From Aureispira sp. CCB-QB1 (GTDB lineage: Bacteria; Bacteroidota; Bacteroidia; Chitinophagales; Saprospiraceae), in NCBI RefSeq assembly GCF_000724545.1, contig NZ_JHBV01000019.1, forward strand, positions 45,157 through 109,156: a DNA stretch of 64,000 nt, in the 5' to 3' direction. Position 1 is the stretch's first letter. Each line of letters opens with the position of its first letter. Shown one piece after another: positions 57,435 to 64,000 of this stretch. The translations under genes and the position numbers were made by a program. The notes under the pieces were generated by a model. It was not told where the DNA came from and made no database searches. It saw only the letters and a list, made by a program, of their open reading frames with translations.

Positions 57435-57597
57435 AAGGAATTATAGTATTGCTAGGAATTTTTTGCTTCAAAAATGTATTTATATAAACATTGATAGTTA
57501 ACGGTGCAGTTCTACAATATAGAAGTTGTTTGAAATTGCGTTTTTTTTGAACAAATTCATAGCTAGGAATTGAATTGATATAAGAAAGAATAAGCCA

Positions 57598-58176
57598 ATG
57601 TTAAATTTTTTGGATGAATTAGCACTAGAACACCAAGGTCGTATAAAGACAACGGAATCTAAGTGGAATAGCTATGGTACTTATTTTCCTGTCTTGGTTA
57701 AAGATATAGATGTTAAGTTAGGAGATTGGAATCTGAATTTAAATTATGAGTATCGTCAAAATTATATGACAAAGGCTAGTGCAAAACAAATTTTACTGTT
57801 TGGAGATGAGGGATTTGATCGGTGTGATAAACATAATATTCTTTTAAGGTGCAAGATAGATGCTTCAAAATTCAACACCATATTTACCATTCAACGCAAG
57901 CATCTTTTCTATCGACTTTTTTATAAAAAAAGTAATGAGAAATATATTGTACAATGCAAGGAAAAACGGTTTAAAGATTATTTGACATCATGCAAAATGA
58001 TTGATGTTGCTTATTCTGAAAAAGGGTTTAACCCCTTGGTGCAAACTTGGGTAGAACAAGGCTATTATTACATTAGTATGGGGTATGAAGGTAAGTTTGG
58101 CATTGCAAAAAAAGAAGCTTTATTTACCTTTGAGTTAGGAAAAGAAATAATAAAGCACATAGAGAATTTTCGCTAA
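57598..58176 (+). CDS. hypothetical protein
   Basis: 192 residues, no signal peptide or clear TM segment, many aromatic and basic residues (YEYRQNYMTKASAKQILLFG, KHLFYRLFYKKS). I recognise no family. It stands between the double-AAA gene (terminator between them) and the convergent LRR gene, which ends 3 bp away. Confidence 0.6.
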   Translation: MLNFLDELALEHQGRIKTTESKWNSYGTYFPVLVKDIDVKLGDWNLNLNYEYRQNYMTKASAKQILLFGDEGFDRCDKHNILLRCKIDASKFNTIFTIQRKHLFYRLFYKKSNEKYIVQCKEKRFKDYLTSCKMIDVAYSEKGFNPLVQTWVEQGYYYISMGYEGKFGIAKKEALFTFELGKEIIKHIENFR

Positions 58177-58179
58177 TTT

Positions 58180-58737
58180 TTACAAAAATACAATTTCAAA
58201 GTCCCCTTTCGGAACAATAGGGGCTAAGTCGTGAGAAATACGCAATGATTTAAAGTTTGGTAACTCATCCAAAAAATTGGGCAAATTTTGGAGTTTTGGA
58301 TTGGCATCAAGGGTTAGTGTTTGGAGATTTTTTAACGCTAACACACTCACTGAAATTTCTGTAATAGCAGTATCCCGAATACTCAAGCTCTTCAACTGTT
58401 GCAACTCTTTTAAGCTATCAGGAAGTTGTTGGATGGGAGCTTGATAGATTTCTAAGATACGTAGGTTGGGCATAAAAGCGAGCTGCTCAGGTATTTGTTG
58501 CAGCTGCGGGTTTCGGATAGACAAAGCGACTACTTCGTGCAAAAGGTGGCACAACTGTCCCAAGTATAAATCATCACAAGCAATAGCAGGTTGGGTGTGG
58601 GCTAAGTACAACAAATCCTTAATCCCTCGTTCCAAAGGCCAAAGGCTAATTTGAGCACTTGAACGTAACTCATAGGCCAATTCTATATTATTTGGTTGAC
58701 CTGTTTTTAATAATTTGCTGATTTTTTCGAGCATCAT
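58180..58737 (-). CDS. leucine-rich repeat protein
   Basis: 185 residues, cytoplasmic. N-terminal helical lead (LEKISKLLKTGQPNNIELAYELRSS) matching that of the LRR protein at 16.7 kb, then about four LRRs (from about 85: LRILEIYQAPIQQLPDSLK, LKSLSIRDTAITEISVSV, LQTLTLDANPKLQNLPNF). Shorter than the first paralogue (248 residues). Divergent from trpS. Confidence 0.75.
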   Translation of the reverse strand: MMLEKISKLLKTGQPNNIELAYELRSSAQISLWPLERGIKDLLYLAHTQPAIACDDLYLGQLCHLLHEVVALSIRNPQLQQIPEQLAFMPNLRILEIYQAPIQQLPDSLKELQQLKSLSIRDTAITEISVSVLALKNLQTLTLDANPKLQNLPNFLDELPNFKSLRISHDLAPIVPKGDFEIVFL

Positions 58738-58829
58738 TGGAACTTTTAGTATACTTGTGGAATTAAACTAAAATATAAAGTTGGGTGTGTTTTGCAGCCA
58801 CAAATTAAACTTACAAAAAATTAAAAACA

Positions 58830-59843
58830 ATGAGTACCAGGAAACGAATTTTATCAGCTATCCAGCCTACGGGCAATATGCATTTTGGCAATTACTTTGG
58901 AGCTGTACAAAATTGGGTGCGTTTGCAGGAAGAATACGATTGTGTGTATGGTGTTGTTGATTACCACGCGATGACCATGCCATATAACCCAAAAAAATTG
59001 CGCGAAAATACTTGGGAACTTTTGTTTAATTTGATCGCCGTAGGAGTAGAACCTAATAATTTATTTATTCAGTCTTTGGTGCCTGAACATACCGAATTGG
59101 GATGGATTTTTAATTGCTTTTGTTCGTATGGTCGATTGGGACGTATGACGCAATTTAAAGATAAAAGTGTGCAGTCTAAAGAAAAAGCAGGAGATGATTT
59201 TATTTCTGCAGGTTTGTTTGGCTATCCTGTTTTACAAGCAGCAGATATCCTAATTTACAAAGCCGATTATGTACCTGTCGGAAAGGATCAAGATCAACAC
59301 TTGGAGCTAACTAGAGAAATTGCAGATCGTTTTAATAGATTGGTGGGCAAAGAATATTTTGTTTTGCCTCAAACAAAGTATACTGAAATACCTAAGGTGA
59401 TGTCTACGCATGATCCTAAACGTAAAATGAGTAAAAGCGCAGGTGAAAAACACTATATCTCGGTTTTTGCAGAGGAAGCTAAGATTCGTAAGCAAATCAA
59501 GTCGGCTGTGACGGATACTGGAGATACACCAGAAGGAGAAATGAGTGCTGGGGTTGAAAACTTATTTAGCTTATTAAAAGCAGCAGGTAAAATAGAGGCG
59601 CATACTAGTTTGATGGAGGATTACCACAATGGTAATTTGAAATATTCCGACCTAAAAGGGGAGGTAGCCGATGGATTGGTAGAATTGAGTACAACGTTTA
59701 AAGCTCGCAAAGCTGACCTTTTGACTAGAAAAAAAGAGATCAAAGGTCAAATAAAAGCTTCTTCTGCCGAAATTCGTAAGCGTGCGCAAGAAACAATACG
59801 AGAGGTAAAAGAATTGGCAGGGTTGAGCAACGTAAAATTCTAA
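58830..59843 (+). CDS. trpS: tryptophanyl-tRNA synthetase
   Basis: 337 residues. Charges tRNA-Trp. Class I signature TGNMHFGNYFGA (HIGH-like, about 13-24), GYPVLQAADILIY (about 131-143), VPVGKDQDQHLELTREIA (about 148-165) and KMSKSAG (about 196-202), with a C-terminal helical tail. Length is typical for bacterial TrpRS. Followed by a terminator. Confidence 0.95.
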   Translation: MSTRKRILSAIQPTGNMHFGNYFGAVQNWVRLQEEYDCVYGVVDYHAMTMPYNPKKLRENTWELLFNLIAVGVEPNNLFIQSLVPEHTELGWIFNCFCSYGRLGRMTQFKDKSVQSKEKAGDDFISAGLFGYPVLQAADILIYKADYVPVGKDQDQHLELTREIADRFNRLVGKEYFVLPQTKYTEIPKVMSTHDPKRKMSKSAGEKHYISVFAEEAKIRKQIKSAVTDTGDTPEGEMSAGVENLFSLLKAAGKIEAHTSLMEDYHNGNLKYSDLKGEVADGLVELSTTFKARKADLLTRKKEIKGQIKASSAEIRKRAQETIREVKELAGLSNVKF

Positions 59844-59871
59844 ACTACTTTTTAGAAAAATTTTATTATTT

Positions 59872-59914
59872 GAAATCTGTGAGGTCTCCAATGAAACTTC
59901 ACAGATTTTTTTGT
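59872..59914 (+). terminator. rho-independent terminator of trpS
   Basis: AAATCTGTGAGGT (59873-59885) pairs with ACTTCACAGATTT (59896-59908), then T-run. Confidence 0.85.
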
Positions 59915-59926
59915 TTAGAACAAAGC

Positions 59927-60290
59927 CTATTTTGTTGGTATTATTGTAATAATTTGTTTTGTTCCACAACTTTTAATTTCATAAACTTCTTTAGGGAGTT
60001 GACTGGATTCAAATTTTGCATATAATGAATCAGCAATTGAATATGTAACAGCTAATTCAGACTTTGTAGATTCTTTTAGTGGAGGTGTTTTTTTACTAGG
60101 GTTTCGCATTCTTCTTCTAAAAGATAGTAACTCCTCTCTAAACCCACCTATTTTTAGTTCGCTTAGTTTTTCTAATAAAAAAAGCTGAGAGATGACCGCT
60201 ATATTATCTTTAGGGAGTTCAATACTGTAGTAAGTTATCTTTTTCTATGTGATAAGATTCTGCTTGATAATCTTTTTAAAAAAGAAAGAA
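59927..60290 (-). pseudogene. probable decayed hypothetical gene
   Basis: The minus-strand frame that ends at 59927 is open back to a TAG at about 60246, about 106 codons, but offers no ATG before codon 47 from that end (the 60-residue ORF MRNPSKKTPPLKE...). In another frame the sequence YQAESYHIEK leads up to the same point, so a shift around the AAAAAG run near 60240 would join them (QAESYHIEK, then ITYYSIELPKDNIAVISQLF). Reads as a broken remnant; no family recognised. Confidence 0.4.
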
Positions 60291-60548
60291 TCCTTTTATT
60301 GCTAAGATGATGATGTAAAACATCATTCCTAGAATAAGAGTTATAAAAATTGGTTTTCCAATTTCGATATAAAATGGTTTTTCTTTCAAAAAGATACAAC
60401 TAATAATTGTTGCGATAACATAGCTAATTAGATTAATCACTAGTAATATGATTTTCTTTATAGTCTCTCTTTTGTGTTCTTTTAGGGGAAGAGTATAGAT
60501 ATCCGACTCCAAGATAGTTTTTATATAATCATCATCTATTAAACACAT
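60276..60548 (-). CDS. small hypothetical membrane protein
   Basis: 90 residues with two TM segments (about 30-50 and 63-88: IILLVINLISYVIATIISCI and GKPIFITLILGMMFYIIILA). Unknown family. Lies between the decayed ORF and the 163-residue hypothetical gene on the same strand. Confidence 0.5.
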   Translation of the reverse strand: MCLIDDDYIKTILESDIYTLPLKEHKRETIKKIILLVINLISYVIATIISCIFLKEKPFYIEIGKPIFITLILGMMFYIIILAIKGFFLF

Positions 60549-60623
60549 ATTTTATTAAAAATAGTAATTGTTGTAATGAGGCTAAATCAATGAGTTTATA
60601 AATACTGGAATTTTAGTCATATA

Positions 60624-61115
60624 CTATTGTCTTTTATTTTTGCGCCTTTTCCATAAGAACATTTGAATTTTGTACTCAAGGCTTCCAAATTCCCAGTTAA
60701 TGTCAAATTTTTGGCTTTTATTTTTAATATAAGGAGGAATAGCAATTTTACAATGTTTTAAAGGCAATTCTGTAGAGATGTTGTTAATATATGTTTTGTC
60801 AAGCTGATTTTTATACCTTATTCTTATTTCAATAATCGTTTTGTTTTTGAGGGCTTTTAAAATATATAATTCAATAAGATAAATATCTAATTTCTTTTTT
60901 TTGAGAAAGGCTACTGCATTGTTGAAAGGGATTTCCGTTATCTCCTTTAAGAGTTTTCTTTTTGCTTTGATTTTTTCTTTCCAAGGTTTCCATTCTTTTT
61001 CATTGTCTAAAGTAATAGCGAAGGTTGTATTTTTTGAAATTTTATTCCAACACATTTCTTCTGCTATGTTTAGTAAATCTTCAACCATTTGTTTTAATGT
61101 AACCTTTTCCTTCAT
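60624..61115 (-). CDS. hypothetical protein, basic and hydrophilic
   Basis: 163 residues, Lys-rich (EKEWKPWKEKIKAKRKLLKE, FLWKRRKNKRQ), without signal or TM segment. No family recognised. Preceded by a terminator hairpin (61238-61273) and followed by the small membrane protein, possibly one transcript. Confidence 0.55.
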   Translation of the reverse strand: MKEKVTLKQMVEDLLNIAEEMCWNKISKNTTFAITLDNEKEWKPWKEKIKAKRKLLKEITEIPFNNAVAFLKKKKLDIYLIELYILKALKNKTIIEIRIRYKNQLDKTYINNISTELPLKHCKIAIPPYIKNKSQKFDINWEFGSLEYKIQMFLWKRRKNKRQ

Positions 61116-61237
61116 TGTGAAATTGTAGTTTTTATTATTGCTGAGGGCTTTGATTTTTCGGTTTATAAATGCTTGAGAAATATTTTCTATAGGATTAATG
61201 CTAAATAATTTTTCTTGAGAGATTAATTACTTTGAAT

Positions 61238-61273
61238 AAAAAATCCTCACTTTGATTATAGCGAGGATTTTTA
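61238..61273. terminator. hairpin terminator, bidirectional in form
   Basis: AAAAATCCTC (61239-61248) and GAGGATTTTT (61263-61272), loop with one extra pair. Ends the OmpA-like gene at 61309 (minus strand). Confidence 0.8.
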
Positions 61274-61308
61274 AATACTGTATATATAATACTTCTTACA
61301 AACGAATT

Positions 61309-62358
61309 TTAGAGCTCTATAAAACGAATTTCAATTCGCTCATTTTTTTGACGTTCATTTTTGGAGTTATTTAAGGCAATCGCATTGGCACTTCCACGTC
61401 CAATTGGTTTTAGTTGGCTCCCCAAAACTTCTTGATTCTCCAACCATTTGGCAATTGCTTTGGCTCTGGCTTTTGTAAAAGTGAGACTCTCGGTAGGGTC
61501 TAAACTATTGTGTGTATAACTAATAATCTCTATTTTTATATTAGGGTTCTCTTTAAGTGTTTTGGCTAATGTTTTTAGGATTGTAAAAGATGATTTTTTG
61601 AGCACATCAGACCCAGTTTCAAATTCTATTTCCTTTAACAACAAGCGTTGATCTTTTTTCAATACCATATTAGGAGTATAGGGAACCAAGGTTTGTTCTT
61701 TAAATTCAGAGACAGATACGACATCAATAAATAAATAAGTACACTCTTTTTTGGTTCGATTTTCAAACACGCCCTTATTATTGGAGCTAAAATTGCCAAT
61801 AGCGATAAACTGTTCGCCACCTTCAGCAGTATATATAGTTGAAATTTCTTCCCACTCATACTGTTTAGTAATAGGAGTTTGAGTGTTATTTTGTAAGCTT
61901 AGAGCAGGTAAATCAAGAACACCTCTTTCTGTCTGTTTATCTAATGGCGTTTTGCTCAAAACAACTCCCACCTCATTAATAGGTTGCTGGCAAAACTGTA
62001 TAGGCAAACGAACTCGCATTTGAACAACATACTGTTTTCCTGCTTCTAAAGGTTGAGACAACGAGCTTTGTTGACATTCTGTTTTTATATCAAACTTTTG
62101 AATGGATAAAACTTGTCCCTCACTAGCAGGGGGCAGGCGCATTCCCTGAACAAAAGCCTTGGATTCTTTTGATAAAAAACAGTTAGTATTAATATAACCA
62201 GGATTTCCTGCAACAGTAGACCATCCATTAACCGTATCAATACGTTCTGTACTACCATCACAAACAGCTCCTTCTTCAAAAGATGGGTTAACAACGAGAT
62301 TTTGAGCAATTAAAGCGCTATGAATAAAAACTAGAATAAAGAAATGGATAATTTTCAT
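61309..62358 (-). CDS. OmpA-family outer-membrane/wall protein with N-terminal beta domain
   Basis: 349 residues. Signal peptide (about 1-18), then a jelly-roll-like carbohydrate-binding-type domain (about 19-220: NLVVNPSFEEGAVCDGSTER near the start, typical of surface proteins of Bacteroidota) and a C-terminal OmpA-like domain (about 240-349: LKEIEFETGSDVLKKSSFTI, KTLKENPNIKIEIISYT, FTKARAKAIAKWL). Periplasmic peptidoglycan contact is inferred from the OmpA domain. Probably transcribed together with the gene upstream (34 bp away). Confidence 0.78.
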   Translation of the reverse strand: MKIIHFFILVFIHSALIAQNLVVNPSFEEGAVCDGSTERIDTVNGWSTVAGNPGYINTNCFLSKESKAFVQGMRLPPASEGQVLSIQKFDIKTECQQSSLSQPLEAGKQYVVQMRVRLPIQFCQQPINEVGVVLSKTPLDKQTERGVLDLPALSLQNNTQTPITKQYEWEEISTIYTAEGGEQFIAIGNFSSNNKGVFENRTKKECTYLFIDVVSVSEFKEQTLVPYTPNMVLKKDQRLLLKEIEFETGSDVLKKSSFTILKTLAKTLKENPNIKIEIISYTHNSLDPTESLTFTKARAKAIAKWLENQEVLGSQLKPIGRGSANAIALNNSKNERQKNERIEIRFIEL

Positions 62359-62391
62359 ACTATATATACTATATGGTGATTGATATTGGTA

Positions 62392-63255
62392 CTAAGATTT
62401 AAGTTTTATTTTTGGCGTGGCAAAGATAAATTGTTCTGATACTTTATATATCTTTTGTTCGGTATAAAAAAAGTTCGTGTCTATCTTTTCTCTTATGGCA
62501 TTATTAATTCCATAAGGAACGACGAGTTTATATAAATTATTTTTGTCAAAATCCTCATTTGTACAAATAGAGTAACGACTTGTTCGCATTTTACCTTTTT
62601 CACCTTTTTTTAAATTCATTAAAAAATCTGGTGGAGTACAATCCAACACATCCCAATTGGTCTTGTTTTTTACCATAATAAAAGGATACGTTATTGTATC
62701 TAATTTAGGTATTGCTAGAAGGGTAGAGGAATTAGAAAGAGAAAAGTGATACCGTATACCATATACAACAGAATCGTGAGTATTGGTCAATACAAAATCA
62801 GGGATAATAGATGATTGAAAAGTAGATTTCTTCTTTTTAGAACTCCAATGTGGGCTTAATACTAAATTCAAATCATTTTCATAATGCTTGTAGACATAAA
62901 TACTGCTAGAACTATCCGATGCTGACTGAATACATGAAATATTAATTTCTATTGCAACCATGGAACTATCTAATTCTACTGCTTTATCTATTATAAGGTT
63001 TTTTGTAGGATGTTCAATTTGTAATATGTAGTTTCCTTTTTCTATAAAATAATGTTGAATTGAAGGTTTAAAAGGAAGATTTAAAATAATCTGCTTTTCT
63101 TCATTTAAAATTTTTGCATTAAATGGTTTTGGATAATCACTATAGAATTGAATGGACAACTCAATACTGTCTGCATGATTTGTATTATGCGTGGCATAAA
63201 TATGATAAGAGTAGGATAAAATGATTGTGAGTATGTACAGAATGTTCTTTTTCAT
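62392..63255 (-). CDS. secreted hypothetical protein
   Basis: 287 residues. Signal peptide (about 1-21, KKNILYILTIILSYSYHIYA), then a beta-rich region (about 30-130: SIELSIQFYSDYPKPFNAKI, GNYILQIEHPTKNLIIDKAV) of possible Ig or CarboxypepD-like type, and a C-terminal part of unknown fold. No family recognised. First gene of a two-gene unit with the OmpA-like gene. Confidence 0.6.
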   Translation of the reverse strand: MKKNILYILTIILSYSYHIYATHNTNHADSIELSIQFYSDYPKPFNAKILNEEKQIILNLPFKPSIQHYFIEKGNYILQIEHPTKNLIIDKAVELDSSMVAIEINISCIQSASDSSSSIYVYKHYENDLNLVLSPHWSSKKKKSTFQSSIIPDFVLTNTHDSVVYGIRYHFSLSNSSTLLAIPKLDTITYPFIMVKNKTNWDVLDCTPPDFLMNLKKGEKGKMRTSRYSICTNEDFDKNNLYKLVVPYGINNAIREKIDTNFFYTEQKIYKVSEQFIFATPKIKLKS

Positions 63256-63629
63256 CTTTTCTACTTTTATACAATTATTCGTTTAGGGTAATCAGCTTGC
63301 TTTATAATTTTAATTTTCTAAGCAATTTTTGCTTTTAAGGAAGTGGACAGAAAAAATATGGCTAAAAAAAGAAGGTTGTTTAGAGCTCTGCTGCTACTTC
63401 GTGGTTTATATAATTTTTTCTGAACGATTCCTTAATAATGCTTATCATAAATAAAATTACATAGGGATGAAATAATACTTTTCGTGAAAAAATGCTCATT
63501 GTAATGCTTTCATCAATTCTAATTAAAATTTTATGCCAAATCCGAAAAATAGACTTTGCTGTAAATGAATGGATTGTGTTTTTGAGCAAGAAAAAGAATG
63601 AAAAAAGGTTGTAGAAAAAAGGTAAAAAT
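63256..63629. other. intergenic stretch before the tandem promoters
   Basis: Contains a repeat copy at about 63381-63412. Minus-strand ORFs of up to 146 codons run through it and the promoters, but they look spurious (see rejected). Confidence 0.5.
63381..63412 (+). repeat. dispersed intergenic repeat copy
   Basis: CTCTGCTGCTACTTCGTGGT followed by TTATATA; a clear match to the core with one change. Confidence 0.65.
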
Positions 63630-63660
63630 TTTGGAGAAAGGGAAAAACGTCGTACCTTTG
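63630..63660 (+). promoter_or_regulatory. tandem promoter P1
   Basis: TTTG at 63630-63633, 19-base spacer, TACCTTTG at 63653-63660: perfect Bacteroidota consensus. Followed by CAACCGCTTCGAAAGAGAG. Confidence 0.85.
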
Positions 63661-63746
63661 CAACCGCTTCGAAAGAGAGGTGTTTAAAAGTAAATAAAGG
63701 GTCAGACAAAGAACAACAAATATTTTTAGAAAAAGTTCCAAAAATA

Positions 63747-63778
63747 TTTGCAGATTCAAAAATAAAGTCAGACATTTG
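63747..63778 (+). promoter_or_regulatory. tandem promoter P2
   Basis: TTTG at 63747-63750, 20-base spacer, GACATTTG at 63771-63778 (one mismatch to TAnnTTTG), followed by CAACCGCTTCAAAAGAGAAG. Confidence 0.8.
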
Positions 63779-63864
63779 CAACCGCTTCAAAAGAGAAGTA
63801 TAGCAAAAACGAAACGACAAAAAATAGCTACTAAAAAATATTTTTTAAAAAAGTTTAAGAAAAA

Positions 63865-63896
63865 TTTGGTGGTTTAAAAATAAAGTCGGACATTTG
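63865..63896 (+). promoter_or_regulatory. tandem promoter P3
   Basis: TTTG at 63865-63868, 20-base spacer, GACATTTG at 63889-63896, followed by CAACCGCTTAACGAAAGAGC. Same start-site block as P1 and P2. Confidence 0.8.
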
Positions 63897-64000
63897 CAAC
63901 CGCTTAACGAAAGAGCGGATAAAAAAGTTTCGAAAGAAACAGAAAAAGATATTTGAAACGACAGGATAATTAGGTAAGAAACTAGAGAAATCTAGAAGAA
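63897..64000 (+). other. structured leader, probably of an rRNA operon beyond the window
   Basis: After P3 come two small stem-loops with GAAA loops: GTTTC-GAAA-GAAAC (about 63928-63941) and CTAGA-GAAA-TCTAG (about 63983-63996). GATATTTGAAACGACAGG at about 63949-63966 resembles the conserved stretch found before 16S rRNA in Bacteroidota. The 16S gene itself is not in the window. Confidence 0.5.

Noticed and set aside
63380..63820. Minus-strand ORF of 146 codons (and a second at 63523-63759)
   Set aside because: Runs antisense across all three tandem promoters and a repeat copy; Phe/Ser/Leu-rich composition is what AT-rich noncoding DNA gives.
1..64000. CRISPR array
   Set aside because: No regularly spaced direct repeats; the dispersed repeats are irregular and in both orientations.
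1..64000. tRNA genes
   Set aside because: No T-loop GGTTCGAATC-type sequence with a plausible acceptor stem was found by eye; a tRNA-finding program could still reveal one.

Overview
The window is a low-GC chromosomal segment of a member of the Bacteroidota, most likely the Saprospiria (an Aureispira-like marine organism is a guess, not shown). The evidence is type IX secretion sorting domains of both type A and type B, promoters of the TTTG-N19/20-TAnnTTTG kind, genes without Shine-Dalgarno sequences, lineage-typical families (HYC_CC_PP, FISUMP, DUF4856, DUF3347, SigZ-like sigma factor), and abundant lipoproteins and OmpA-like proteins.

Layout. 1-1.2 kb: 3' part of a Sad-type succinate-semialdehyde dehydrogenase. 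1.6-9.3 kb: a copper/heavy-metal efflux operon (HYC_CC_PP protein, CusA/CzcA pump, TolC-like channel, CusB-like adaptor with metal-binding and DUF3347 domains, small metal-binding lipoprotein). 9.8-17.4 kb: an OmpA-like protein, a membrane-anchored coiled-coil protein ending in a helix-hairpin-helix domain, then a CHAT protease, a STAND-type ATPase, a membrane protein that carries what looks like the missing end of that ATPase, and a leucine-rich-repeat protein. 17.8-24.2 kb: DNA alkylation repair protein, lipoprotein plus S41 peptidase, CtlX, methyltransferase, AraC-type regulator with a divergent membrane protein. 24.5-28.2 kb: SigZ-like sigma factor and a large secreted or membrane-bound TPR-CHAT protein. 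28.2-45 kb: almost entirely minus strand: lipoproteins, a periplasmic-binding-protein-like lipoprotein, T9SS cargo, a GlcD-type flavin oxidase, a segmental duplication with two FISUMP proteins, a gene apparently read through a -1 frameshift, and a MoxR-like ATPase. 45.5-48.9 kb: HutH and a cytochrome P450. 49.3-52.5 kb: imelysin/DUF4856 iron-type lipoprotein pair and a small membrane protein. 53-58.7 kb: PhoD-like phosphatase, a double CbxX-type AAA protein, and a second LRR protein. 58.8-63.3 kb: TrpS and small hypothetical or secreted proteins. The last 400 bases hold three near-identical tandem promoters and a structured leader, best read as the upstream region of an rRNA operon lying just beyond the window.

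The most unusual points are: (1) the CHAT / split STAND ATPase / membrane / LRR cluster at 12.8-17.4 kb, the best candidate for an undescribed peptidase-effector or signalling module; (2) a dnaX-like A AAA AAG slippery heptamer that would fuse two ORFs into an 819-residue protein next to a MoxR ATPase; (3) a family of dispersed intergenic repeats with the core GCTGCTACTACGTGGT, seen at about a dozen places and never inside a convincing gene; (4) a 338-bp near-identical duplication carrying a fragment of the flavin-oxidase gene; (5) a double-AAA protein whose N-terminus is two tandem beta-type repeats. No tRNA, CRISPR array, intact insertion sequence or phage gene was recognised. All assignments come from reading the sequence; no database search was run.
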